DNA from: a virus
Virus record (IMG/VR): IMGVR_UViG_3300025881_001611
Span: 1 to 22,081 of that record
Reading direction: 5' to 3' (one strand)
Length of the DNA stretch: 22,081 nt
The notes under the pieces are model-generated. The model saw only the letters and a list, made by a program, of their open reading frames with translations. It had not been told where the DNA came from and did no database searches. Below, piece by piece: positions 15,384 through 21,567 of the stretch (position 1 is the stretch's first letter; every line of letters starts with the position of its first letter). The translations under genes and the position numbers were made by a program.

Positions 15384-16742
15384 ATGACTAATATGCACAC
15401 AGATTTGCCAAAAACAATTAACGAAGCACTTAAAATACTAGCATATAACGATTATTTTTGGGCAAATCCATCAATGATAGGAAATACAGCCGTAATCAAA
15501 CCACACCCCAAAGATCACGAAACTGTGAGATCTCTTGCAGAATCACAGTATGCATGGACGGAGAAGCAGGCCAGACTGGCATTAGTGATACTGAAAAGAT
15601 ATCTGACCAAGTTCCGGGCACACGGCATGGACATCAAGAAGTTGTTGGACAACCCTGTGTACGATGATGACTTCCGTGTGATCAGTTTTGACAAGGTCAT
15701 TGAGAAGTACACGGACGACGACAACGTTGACAGGATAGAGATGAGATTCCCATATCACAAGAAAGTAATACAACTGATACGTTGTATGAAAGACAAACGT
15801 GACCTACCAGGAATGTATGCGTTGTACGATGGTGAGAAGAAGAAATGGACATTCCAACACAGTGACGTCACTGCCTACTATCTGACCTTGATCGCTGTGA
15901 GATATGATTTTAAATTCACAGACGACAGTCTGCTCGACGACTACGAAGAGATTAAAAAACAAGTGATCGGACATCGTAAACCCACAGCACGATTGGTTGC
16001 CGGAGAGGTGGTCTTGGACAACGCACCAGAATCTCTGCAGGAATTCTGGAATGAAAATCTCAAGGACAAACCAGCGTTGACACAAGTGGACTCACTGAAG
16101 AACTTCGACATATCGACCAATGGCATCAATGTGCCAGCAGAGACCATGCTGGGTCACAAGATAGCACACAACAATTACCACAAGTTATGGATTGACTCCA
16201 AGGGCTTCTCAAAGAAGGAGGTGGTCAAAGGTCTCATTGAATTAGACTGTTTCCCATTGATCATGCCGGTGAGTGGAGACATACACATGGAAGATGATGT
16301 TAAGGATTTCTGGGAATGGATGAATGCATTCAAGACACACGGTGTTGACCTGTTGAATGAATGTAGTTGGGGATTCGATGTCAAGGAACCCATCTACAAG
16401 AAGGACCTAGAACGTTTCAACAGCGAAAGGACCTATCTATTAGACAATCAAAAATCAAAAGAGTTCTTTGAGAATCTATACGAATTACATCAAATGAGCA
16501 AACAGTTTAAATTAATCAATAAACAAACAAAAATAATATTCGTTAGGAATAGAATACCAAGGGCGTTGATCAAGAGCAAAGTCAAACCAAAAGCATCACT
16601 GGTTGGAATAGGTGGTGGTTATTATGCCACGGGCACGGACAACTTGAAAAGAATGCTTGAAAATCTTCCAAAAAAGTTGTATTATAGTGATCACCAACCG
16701 AGTAGTTGGGATTGGCATGATCACGTTATAGTAAAACTTTAA
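15384..16742 (+). CDS. Unknown 452-residue protein with a HARP-like segment, next to UvsW
   Basis: I do not recognise this protein as a whole. Residues about 118-190 run IEMRFPYHKKVIQLIR...GMYALYDGEKKKWTF...YYLTLIAVRYDFKF. The order of an R-x-P-Y strand, a helix, then K-x-W-x-F resembles the small HARP-like domain found ahead of SMARCAL1/Snf2-type annealing helicases. No Walker A or DEAD/DEVH box is present, so it is not itself a helicase. A C-terminal segment KIIFVRNRIPRALIKS...GIGGGYYATG (about 380-420) looks like an alpha/beta domain. It is the first gene after the promoter at 15332-15359 and ends 2 bases before uvsW, suggesting joint function in fork remodelling or recombination. ATG 15384 is used; an in-frame ATG at 15393 is an alternative. 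The domain resemblance is tentative. Confidence 0.8.
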   Translation: MTNMHTDLPKTINEALKILAYNDYFWANPSMIGNTAVIKPHPKDHETVRSLAESQYAWTEKQARLALVILKRYLTKFRAHGMDIKKLLDNPVYDDDFRVISFDKVIEKYTDDDNVDRIEMRFPYHKKVIQLIRCMKDKRDLPGMYALYDGEKKKWTFQHSDVTAYYLTLIAVRYDFKFTDDSLLDDYEEIKKQVIGHRKPTARLVAGEVVLDNAPESLQEFWNENLKDKPALTQVDSLKNFDISTNGINVPAETMLGHKIAHNNYHKLWIDSKGFSKKEVVKGLIELDCFPLIMPVSGDIHMEDDVKDFWEWMNAFKTHGVDLLNECSWGFDVKEPIYKKDLERFNSERTYLLDNQKSKEFFENLYELHQMSKQFKLINKQTKIIFVRNRIPRALIKSKVKPKASLVGIGGGYYATGTDNLKRMLENLPKKLYYSDHQPSSWDWHDHVIVKL

Positions 16743-16744
16743 AT

Positions 16745-18211
16745 ATGAGCAGTTGTAAATTAGTAATAAAAGATGAAGTGAATGTGAAGTTCGAGAACCT
16801 GAGCCTCGAATGGCGCAAGCGATTGTCTAACAAATTCAAATATGAGATACCATATGCAAGACATCTGCCAGCAGTCAAGTTGGGCAGATGGGATGGCAAA
16901 GTAAGTTTCTTTGGGTTGGGTGGTACAACATACCTGAACCTAGTTGACCAAATACTTCCTATTCTAGATGAGGGTGGTGTATACATAGATGTTGAAGATA
17001 AAAGAGAGCAACATAACTTTGAATTTAAACAAGTAGACAAAAATTATCTATCACACATAACGTGGCCCGACAATCATCCAGCGGCGGGACAGCCAATCGA
17101 ATTGAGAGACTATCAAGTGGAAACCATAAACAAATTTATAGAACATCCACAGAGCATACAAGAAATTGCCACGGGTGCAGGTAAGACCATTATTACAGCG
17201 GCCTTGTGCCAATTGGTCGAACCATATGGTAGGACACTGACCATTGTTCCAAATAAGAGTCTTGTCACACAGACCGAAGAGGACTTCCTTGCTTGTAATT
17301 TAGATGTGGGCGTGTACTACGGAGATAGGAAAGAACTAGGTAGGTTCAATACGATTGCAACATGGCAGTCACTAAACGTATTAGAAAAGAAAAGCAAAGA
17401 CGAACACACAACCGATTTCTTAGAAGCCATACAAGGAATAAACACAGTGATCATCGATGAGGTGCACATGGCCAAAGCAGATGTACTGAAGAGATTGCTG
17501 ACCGGTCCATTCGCACACTGTGGAATACGATGGGGACTTACAGGAACTGTGCCAAAAGCAGAGTACGAGTTCATGGGATTAAAATGTAGCATAGGTGACG
17601 TGTCCAATAGGATACAAGCCAGTGAACTGCAAGACAAAGGCGTGTTGGCCAACTGCCATGTGAATGTTTTACAGACACAGGATCATCCACAGTTCAAAAC
17701 ATACGGTGAGGAACTTAAATGGCTGACCACGGATAAGACCAGGATGAAGTGGGTTGCCAACACAATCAAAGACATATCAAGTTCGGGCAACACACTGATA
17801 CTTGTGGACAGGATATCTGCAGGTGAGATCTTAGAAGAACAGATCGAAGATTCAGTGTTTGTGTCTGGATCAACTAAAAACACAGACAGGAAGGAACAAT
17901 ATGATGAAATATCTACTGCAACAAATAAAGTTATCATTGCCACATATGGAGTTGCCGCTGTTGGTATTAATATTCCTAGGATTTTTAATCTTGTTCTCAT
18001 AGAGCCGGGCAAGTCATTTGTCAGGGTAATACAGAGCATAGGACGTGGGATTAGAAAAGCGGAAGACAAGGACAGCGTACAGATCTGGGACATTACCAGC
18101 AGTTGCAAGTTTGCAAAAAGACACCTAGGGGCAAGGAAAAAGTTTTACAAAGAGGCCAATTACCCGTATAATATAGAAAAGATAAATTATGAAAATCCTT
18201 ACACTGGATAA
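16745..18211 (+). CDS. uvsW: UvsW-type superfamily 2 DNA/RNA helicase
   Basis: T4 UvsW unwinds R-loops and branched DNA, drives fork regression and helps switch from origin- to recombination-dependent replication. At 488 residues this protein is close to T4 UvsW (about 503). The N-terminal 60 residues match the UvsW DNA-binding domain pattern (KFENLS...ARHLPAVKLGRWDGKVSFF). Motif Q/Ia begins at IELRDYQ (118-124), Walker A is ATGAGKT (142-148), the DEVH box is IIDEVH (236-241), motif III is GLTGT (264-268) and motif VI is QSIGRGIRK near residue 440. The gene starts 2 bases after the HARP-like gene and overlaps the next by 23 bases, within one rightward operon. Confidence 0.95.
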   Translation: MSSCKLVIKDEVNVKFENLSLEWRKRLSNKFKYEIPYARHLPAVKLGRWDGKVSFFGLGGTTYLNLVDQILPILDEGGVYIDVEDKREQHNFEFKQVDKNYLSHITWPDNHPAAGQPIELRDYQVETINKFIEHPQSIQEIATGAGKTIITAALCQLVEPYGRTLTIVPNKSLVTQTEEDFLACNLDVGVYYGDRKELGRFNTIATWQSLNVLEKKSKDEHTTDFLEAIQGINTVIIDEVHMAKADVLKRLLTGPFAHCGIRWGLTGTVPKAEYEFMGLKCSIGDVSNRIQASELQDKGVLANCHVNVLQTQDHPQFKTYGEELKWLTTDKTRMKWVANTIKDISSSGNTLILVDRISAGEILEEQIEDSVFVSGSTKNTDRKEQYDEISTATNKVIIATYGVAAVGINIPRIFNLVLIEPGKSFVRVIQSIGRGIRKAEDKDSVQIWDITSSCKFAKRHLGARKKFYKEANYPYNIEKINYENPYTG

Positions 18212-18692
18212 CAGAACATACACATTAGAGAAGATACCTGAATGGGTTGATGAGGAACTTAGATTCGCAGTGCTTGACAATTCAGATCCGGCAAACCCGG
18301 ACTTCTTCTACATACCGTTAATATTTCTAGAGAGCTTCAATGCACCAGCGGCGGTATTAGAAATAGGTGATTATAAAATCAAAATGCCTTTGGATTGGAA
18401 GATGCTTATAGGAGAAGCAGGACAATCGGAGATGCACGTGTTACCAATTACAAGTCTGAATGATAGAGGATTTGATGCTTTCACATTCAATCCGTTATCA
18501 AGTCCTAAACCTGATTTTTATCCAATTGATGTGGTAGACATATACACAGAAGTGAAATGGTATTTCCCAAAAATAAAATCAGGACAGATGTTGGCAGTGC
18601 CACTGAACAACGGTCCAAAACCTATGTGTGCCTACTTTGTCAAGGACATCTCGAGACAATGTGAACAGGTAGACTATGGCTCTGTCTGGTAG
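18189..18692 (+). CDS. Conserved hypothetical protein of T4-like marine phages
   Basis: A 167-residue protein with no known catalytic motif. Recognisable segments are IPEWVDEELRF near the N-terminus, FLESFNAPAAVLEIGDYKIKMPLDW (about 49-73) and LPITSLNDRGFDAFTFNPLSS (about 85-105). From memory, proteins with this FNAPAA...P-LDW...LNDRGF pattern are conserved in marine T4-like phages close to replication or transcription genes, with no assigned function. No membrane segment, signal peptide or zinc motif is seen. It overlaps uvsW by 23 bases and the next gene by 17 bases, so coupled translation is likely. No Shine-Dalgarno sequence is obvious before the ATG. Confidence 0.82.
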   Translation: MKILTLDNRTYTLEKIPEWVDEELRFAVLDNSDPANPDFFYIPLIFLESFNAPAAVLEIGDYKIKMPLDWKMLIGEAGQSEMHVLPITSLNDRGFDAFTFNPLSSPKPDFYPIDVVDIYTEVKWYFPKIKSGQMLAVPLNNGPKPMCAYFVKDISRQCEQVDYGSVW

Positions 18693-18909
18693 GAAAACAA
18701 TAACAATCGACGCACCGATCCTGATAACCAGTAACAAGATTGCTGTGTGGATGGACGAGGACTGGATGTATAATTTCTTTGACTTCATGAAGAAACACAA
18801 ATTCCAATTTTCAGGTTTACAACACAAGAACAAGAAACTAAAATTAACATTTGCAACAGCGAAAGATTGTACGATGTTTGCACTAAAATATGCCAGCAGA
18901 AAAAAATAG
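18676..18909 (+). CDS. Small hypothetical protein (77 residues)
   Basis: A basic 77-residue protein not recognised by family. Its middle part, AVWMDEDWMYNFFDFMKKHKFQF, is an amphipathic aromatic-rich stretch, followed by a lysine-rich segment (QHKNKKLKLTF) and an ASRKK tail, which could suit nucleic-acid or partner binding. It overlaps the preceding gene by 17 bases and the gp62-like gene by 20 bases. The overlaps, unbroken frame and operon context support a real gene despite its small size. No function is proposed. Confidence 0.7.
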   Translation: MALSGRKTITIDAPILITSNKIAVWMDEDWMYNFFDFMKKHKFQFSGLQHKNKKLKLTFATAKDCTMFALKYASRKK

Positions 18910-19342
18910 AAAATTTTTTGATCTAAGAAACGGTTTAAAAGCCGTGGACTTCAGGAACAAGGACTACTTCGACAGGATCGATGACAAGGAGAAATCGTTG
19001 TACTCACCATACATGCTGATGAGATATGTTTCCAATGTGTCTTCGAAGGATCCGTTCTATATAGAACACTACATAGAGATGGTAAACGAATGTGTGAACA
19101 AGCACTGCTTCACACTGGGCAAACACAAGAAACTGTTATGGATACTGACCGCCATGTGTGGAGCAGAGACAACACAATTCCATCAATGGATCAAACCAAT
19201 GAAGCGTGTACCAAACAAAAGTCTAAAGAAATTACAACAGATATACCCAACGTGGAAGGAAGCAGACCTAGAGACATTAGACAAGGTAATAACTGATAGA
19301 GAACTAGAGGAACTGATAGAGGCACATGGCATCGACAAATAA
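18890..19342 (+). CDS. gp62-like small clamp-loader subunit (probable)
   Basis: A 150-residue protein whose layout resembles the DNA polymerase clamp-loader small subunit gp62 of marine T4-like phages. An acidic N-terminal region ending DDKEKSLYSPYMLMRYVS parallels the E-K-x-Y-x-P-F...N-x-x-LSY segment. A central EMVNECVNKHC...GKHKKLLWILTAM...FHQWIKP parallels the NEMN...L-x-K-x-Q-x-x-x-x-x-N-x-I-R...KW segment, and a C-terminal helix pair has LKKLQQIYPTWKEADLETLDKVITDRELEEL. gp62 joins gp44 to load the sliding clamp gp45. The T4 protein is longer (about 187). gp44 and gp45 are not in this window, so the linkage differs from T4. The match is recalled by eye rather than computed, hence moderate confidence. 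It overlaps neighbours on both sides. Confidence 0.6.
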   Translation: MPAEKNRKFFDLRNGLKAVDFRNKDYFDRIDDKEKSLYSPYMLMRYVSNVSSKDPFYIEHYIEMVNECVNKHCFTLGKHKKLLWILTAMCGAETTQFHQWIKPMKRVPNKSLKKLQQIYPTWKEADLETLDKVITDRELEELIEAHGIDK

Positions 19343-20009
19343 ATGCACATACTGTGGCAAGGAGTTTGCCAAGGAACGTACACTGCAAGTGCATCTGTGC
19401 GAGCCAAAGAGAAGGTATCTTCAAAGAGATGAGAAGTGGGTAGTGAATGCGTTCATGGTGTTCCAAAGATTCTATCAGATACATCAACACAATTCAAAAA
19501 CAAAAACATACGACGATTTCGTCAAGAGTTCATACTACAACGCATTCGTGAAGTTTGGAAGATTCATCATGCATGTCAACCCATTGTATCCTGAAAAGTA
19601 CATAGAGTTTGTTTTGAGATCAAAGATAAAACTTGACCACTGGGCAAGGGATGACCTATACGAAACTTACTTAATAGAAGCACTTAAAACAGAACCGGTG
19701 GAGGCCGCACTGCAAAGAAGCATCGCAACAATGATGGATTGGGCCACAGAACAAAACGCACAATGGTCAGACTACTTCAGATTGGTCAACACCAACAGGG
19801 CAGTGCAACACATACAGCAAGGAAAAATTAGTCCGTGGCTATTGTTAGGTTGCGGCGCAGGCAAAAGGATGTTAAAATCTTTTAACGACGAACAATTACA
19901 AATGATAGAAAAATTTATTAATACAAGTTTCTGGCCAAGCAAATTAAAGAGTTATCCTGCTGACCACATGCTGGTGCAAGACACAGCAAGGGAGGCCAAG
20001 ATTGTCTAA
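19326..20009 (+). CDS. Zinc-finger-containing conserved phage protein
   Basis: A 227-residue protein starting with a zinc-finger-like motif: Cys7-x2-Cys10, then FAKERTLQVHLC with His23 and Cys25, a C2HC-type arrangement. This is followed by PKRRYLQRDEKWVVNAFMVF, FDDFVKSS-like YDDFVKSSYYNAFVKFGRF and ISPWLLLGCGAGKRML. From memory, this combined architecture is conserved in T4-like marine phages as an unnamed protein. The finger suggests nucleic-acid binding. A GAGG sequence precedes the ATG, which lies inside the end of the gp62-like gene (17-base overlap). It overlaps the next gene by 8 bases. A regulatory or replication role is inferred from the context only. Confidence 0.8.
   Translation: MASTNKCTYCGKEFAKERTLQVHLCEPKRRYLQRDEKWVVNAFMVFQRFYQIHQHNSKTKTYDDFVKSSYYNAFVKFGRFIMHVNPLYPEKYIEFVLRSKIKLDHWARDDLYETYLIEALKTEPVEAALQRSIATMMDWATEQNAQWSDYFRLVNTNRAVQHIQQGKISPWLLLGCGAGKRMLKSFNDEQLQMIEKFINTSFWPSKLKSYPADHMLVQDTAREAKIV
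19990..19995 (+). promoter_or_regulatory. Strong ribosome-binding site deciding a TTG start
   Basis: GGGAGG ends 6 bases before a TTG codon at 20002. No ATG lies near the start of this reading frame, so this Shine-Dalgarno sequence supports the unusual TTG initiation of the next small gene. Confidence 0.6.
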
Positions 20010-20235
20010 GATCGATTTAGAAGTGTCTGACAACTTGCAATTTGATGACGGCGACTGTGCAGTGATAATCAAAGAGGATGGATCCATAGGAAGAGTGGTC
20101 ATGCCAGATGTGAATAGGAAAATGATAGCGTCGGAAGGATATAAGAAATTGTTAGATGTTCTAGAAGTATTGCAACCAGGTGCACGTGATAAAATGATAA
20201 ACTATGCCCAAAAAGGCAAAGGGAGTATGCACTAA
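20002..20235 (+). CDS. Small acidic hypothetical protein (77 residues, TTG start)
   Basis: A 77-residue protein starting at TTG behind a GGGAGG ribosome-binding site. Its N-terminal half is acidic (DLEVSDNLQFDDGDCAVIIKEDGSIGRVVMPD), with an IKEDGSIGRVVMPD beta-hairpin-like segment; the C-terminal half looks helical (YKKLLDVLEVLQPGARDKMINYAQKG). I do not recognise the family. It overlaps the zinc-finger gene by 8 bases, and its stop shares a base with the ATG of the miniature PolIII-alpha-like gene, so the two are probably co-translated and may be partners. No function is assigned. Confidence 0.72.
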   Translation: MSKIDLEVSDNLQFDDGDCAVIIKEDGSIGRVVMPDVNRKMIASEGYKKLLDVLEVLQPGARDKMINYAQKGKGSMH

Positions 20236-20825
20236 TGCCTGATGTAGATATAGATTTCTTTGACAGAGATAATACACTAAAACTTTTCAAACACACACCT
20301 GCATCGATGATCAAAGATGGCAAGTCAGAGAAGCATAAGACTGGTGTGTACTTCCATGCGGTTCCAGAACATCCTGTGACCGGACATGCGTCATTGGATT
20401 ATAAGAATGCAGAAGACAGGGGTTACTTCAAGATCGACTGTCTAAACGTTAACATCTACAAGGACGTAAAGTCAGAACAGGAACTTGTAGAGTTAATGAT
20501 ACAGGAACCTGACTGGGACATGCTTAAAGATCCAAAGGTGGTCGAGAATCTTTTTCATCTGAATGGTCATTTCAACATAGTTTCCAAACTGGAGCCAAGG
20601 ACCATAGAACAACTTGCGGCCGTGTTGGCTATAATACGTCCCGCCAAGAGGGGACTGATGTACAAGGATTGGACCGAAATAATGAATGAAGTGTGGACCA
20701 AGCCAACTGATGGTTCCTACTTCTTCAAGAAATCACACGCAGTTGCATACGCCCAGGCCATAGTGGTGCAGATGAATCTGATCGCAAAAGATAAATATAA
20801 CTTTAGTGTACAACAAGACAAATAA
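20235..20825 (+). CDS. Miniature DnaE/PolC-like protein (PolIII alpha palm/fingers core)
   Basis: A 196-residue protein with a collapsed version of the bacterial DNA polymerase III alpha catalytic core. It opens with PDVDIDFFDRD, matching the PDFDxDF motif that holds two catalytic aspartates (here Asp5 and Asp7). HASLDYKNAEDRGYFKIDCL (51-70) matches the segment ending in the third catalytic aspartate (KFDFLGL; here Asp68). FHLNGHFNIVSKLEPRTIEQ and LAAVLAIIRPAKRGLM (about 107-142) match the Q-L-E-S...L-A-x-x-RPGP fingers region, and YFFKKSHAVAYA (162-173) matches the NKSHxxAYA motif. Cellular alpha subunits exceed 1000 residues; the PHP, tau-binding and OB domains are absent. It could be a catalytically crippled regulator, a partner of another polymerase, or a minimal nucleotidyltransferase. 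The homology is read by eye but the motif order is complete. Confidence 0.75.
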   Translation: MPDVDIDFFDRDNTLKLFKHTPASMIKDGKSEKHKTGVYFHAVPEHPVTGHASLDYKNAEDRGYFKIDCLNVNIYKDVKSEQELVELMIQEPDWDMLKDPKVVENLFHLNGHFNIVSKLEPRTIEQLAAVLAIIRPAKRGLMYKDWTEIMNEVWTKPTDGSYFFKKSHAVAYAQAIVVQMNLIAKDKYNFSVQQDK

Positions 20826-21090
20826 AAAACTCACTAAAAAATCCAAACCCATCGTAGTAGACCTATCCAATGATGGACCGTTCTCGGTCGTGTCGTTGTC
20901 CAATTTCCTTACAAACTACTGGAAATCCAAAACAAAAAATAAATGGAAAGTACTGAACAAAGAGGAGCAACTGGATGCCCGTTGGATCAAGCAGGAACTA
21001 CCTTACTGGCAAGAGATTTGGTTAGAGCGTGGTATAAAGATTAGATGGGATCGCAGACAGCGGTCTTTTTTTTTGACTGCTGTTAAGTAG
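20806..21090 (+). CDS. Small basic hypothetical protein (94 residues, GTG start)
   Basis: A 94-residue lysine/arginine- and tryptophan-rich protein that I do not recognise. The N-terminus is strongly basic (YNKTNKKLTKKSKP), followed by a hydrophobic IVVDLS strand, then WKSKTKNKWKVLNKEEQ and a C-terminal YWQEIWLERGIKIRWDRRQR. The composition suggests nucleic-acid contact, but no motif confirms it. The GTG start overlaps the end of the DnaE-like gene by 20 bases and has no clear Shine-Dalgarno sequence; a later start is possible. It closes the rightward replication operon, and a hairpin/T-tract lies inside its last codons. It converges with the leftward gene ending at 21083. Confidence 0.65.
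   Translation: MYNKTNKKLTKKSKPIVVDLSNDGPFSVVSLSNFLTNYWKSKTKNKWKVLNKEEQLDARWIKQELPYWQEIWLERGIKIRWDRRQRSFFLTAVK
21055..21074 (+). terminator. Possible intrinsic terminator inside the end of the operon's last gene
   Basis: AGAC (21055-21058), a 4-base loop and GTCT (21063-21066) form a short stem that runs into nine Ts at 21066-21074. The stem is only 4 base pairs, so strength is doubtful, but the T-tract sits exactly where the rightward operon meets the leftward gene ending at 21083. It overlaps coding sequence. Confidence 0.35.
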
Positions 21091-21457
21091 GTCTTCTGAC
21101 TAATTGGATGGTTCTTCTTTTCACCCGTTTCTTTGAAATATCAGAAAGTTTCACTGTAGGACCATGAACAATTTCAACATCCTTTGAATTTAATGTTACC
21201 AAAGTTGATCTAAAGTAACTGAACTCTCCCTTGAGAAATATGTTGATTGGTAATTTACGATTGGACTCGTGCCACCATGTTTCACCACATTTTAAATATT
21301 TCATCTTGTCCTGCGGCATCATAAGCCTGCCGTAGTCATAGAAACTGATAACATTGACATCCTCATTCTGTACTATGCCCACGTACTCCAGATCGCCCTT
21401 TCTAATCAGGCTTAGGAATGGGAATTTGTCCCTTAGAGTGTTAAAAATTTCGTTCAT
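21083..21457 (-). CDS. Conserved hypothetical protein of T4-like marine phages
   Basis: A 124-residue protein transcribed leftward. The central segment YGRLMMPQDKMKYLKCGETWWHESNRKLPINIFLKG (about 42-77; key residues Trp61, Trp62, Glu64, Ser65, Asn66 and the PINIFL strand) recalls a family of small conserved proteins of marine T4-like phages with a W-W-x-E-S-N-R-x-(I/L)-P-I-x-I-F-L pattern. It ends in a highly basic tail (SKKRVKRRTIQLVRRP). No function is known to me. It converges with the last gene of the replication operon (8-base overlap) and diverges from the structural gene to its right. It is isolated on its strand, so it probably has its own promoter in the 21458-21489 gap. Confidence 0.75.
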   Translation of the reverse strand: MNEIFNTLRDKFPFLSLIRKGDLEYVGIVQNEDVNVISFYDYGRLMMPQDKMKYLKCGETWWHESNRKLPINIFLKGEFSYFRSTLVTLNSKDVEIVHGPTVKLSDISKKRVKRRTIQLVRRPT

Positions 21458-21465
21458 TCTATATC

Positions 21466-21473
21466 TATAAATA
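21466..21473 (+). promoter_or_regulatory. T4-type late promoter (TATAAATA)
   Basis: An exact match to the T4 late-promoter consensus TATAAATA, here within CTATAAATAC, lies in the short gap before a structural-protein-like gene. In T4 this octamer is read by gp55 sigma with gp33 and the gp45 clamp. Its placement on the proper strand in front of a likely virion gene strengthens the call. The leader to the preferred GTG start would be roughly 85-90 bases. Confidence 0.75.
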
Positions 21474-21552
21474 CTGTTAAATATGTATTATGCAAACAGT
21501 ACAAAGGTATTTAATAAATCAATTGGTAATAGCCTACATAAGTGGTTATCAC

Positions 21553-21560
21553 GGGAGGAA
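21553..21560 (+). promoter_or_regulatory. Strong ribosome-binding site supporting a GTG start
   Basis: GGGAGGAA lies 7 bases before an in-frame GTG at 21568. The alternative in-frame ATG at 21490 has no Shine-Dalgarno sequence, so this site favours the downstream start for the structural gene. Confidence 0.6.
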
Positions 21561-21567
21561 CTCAAAA

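Noticed and set aside
15384-16742. Calling the 452-residue protein a helicase or primase
   Set aside because: No Walker A, DEAD/DEVH, TOPRIM or zinc-binding primase motif is visible; only the HARP-like segment can be argued.
17683-18108. Leftward 141-codon open frame opposite uvsW
   Set aside because: It is the longest antisense frame but covers conserved helicase motifs of uvsW; its translation resembles no family I know.
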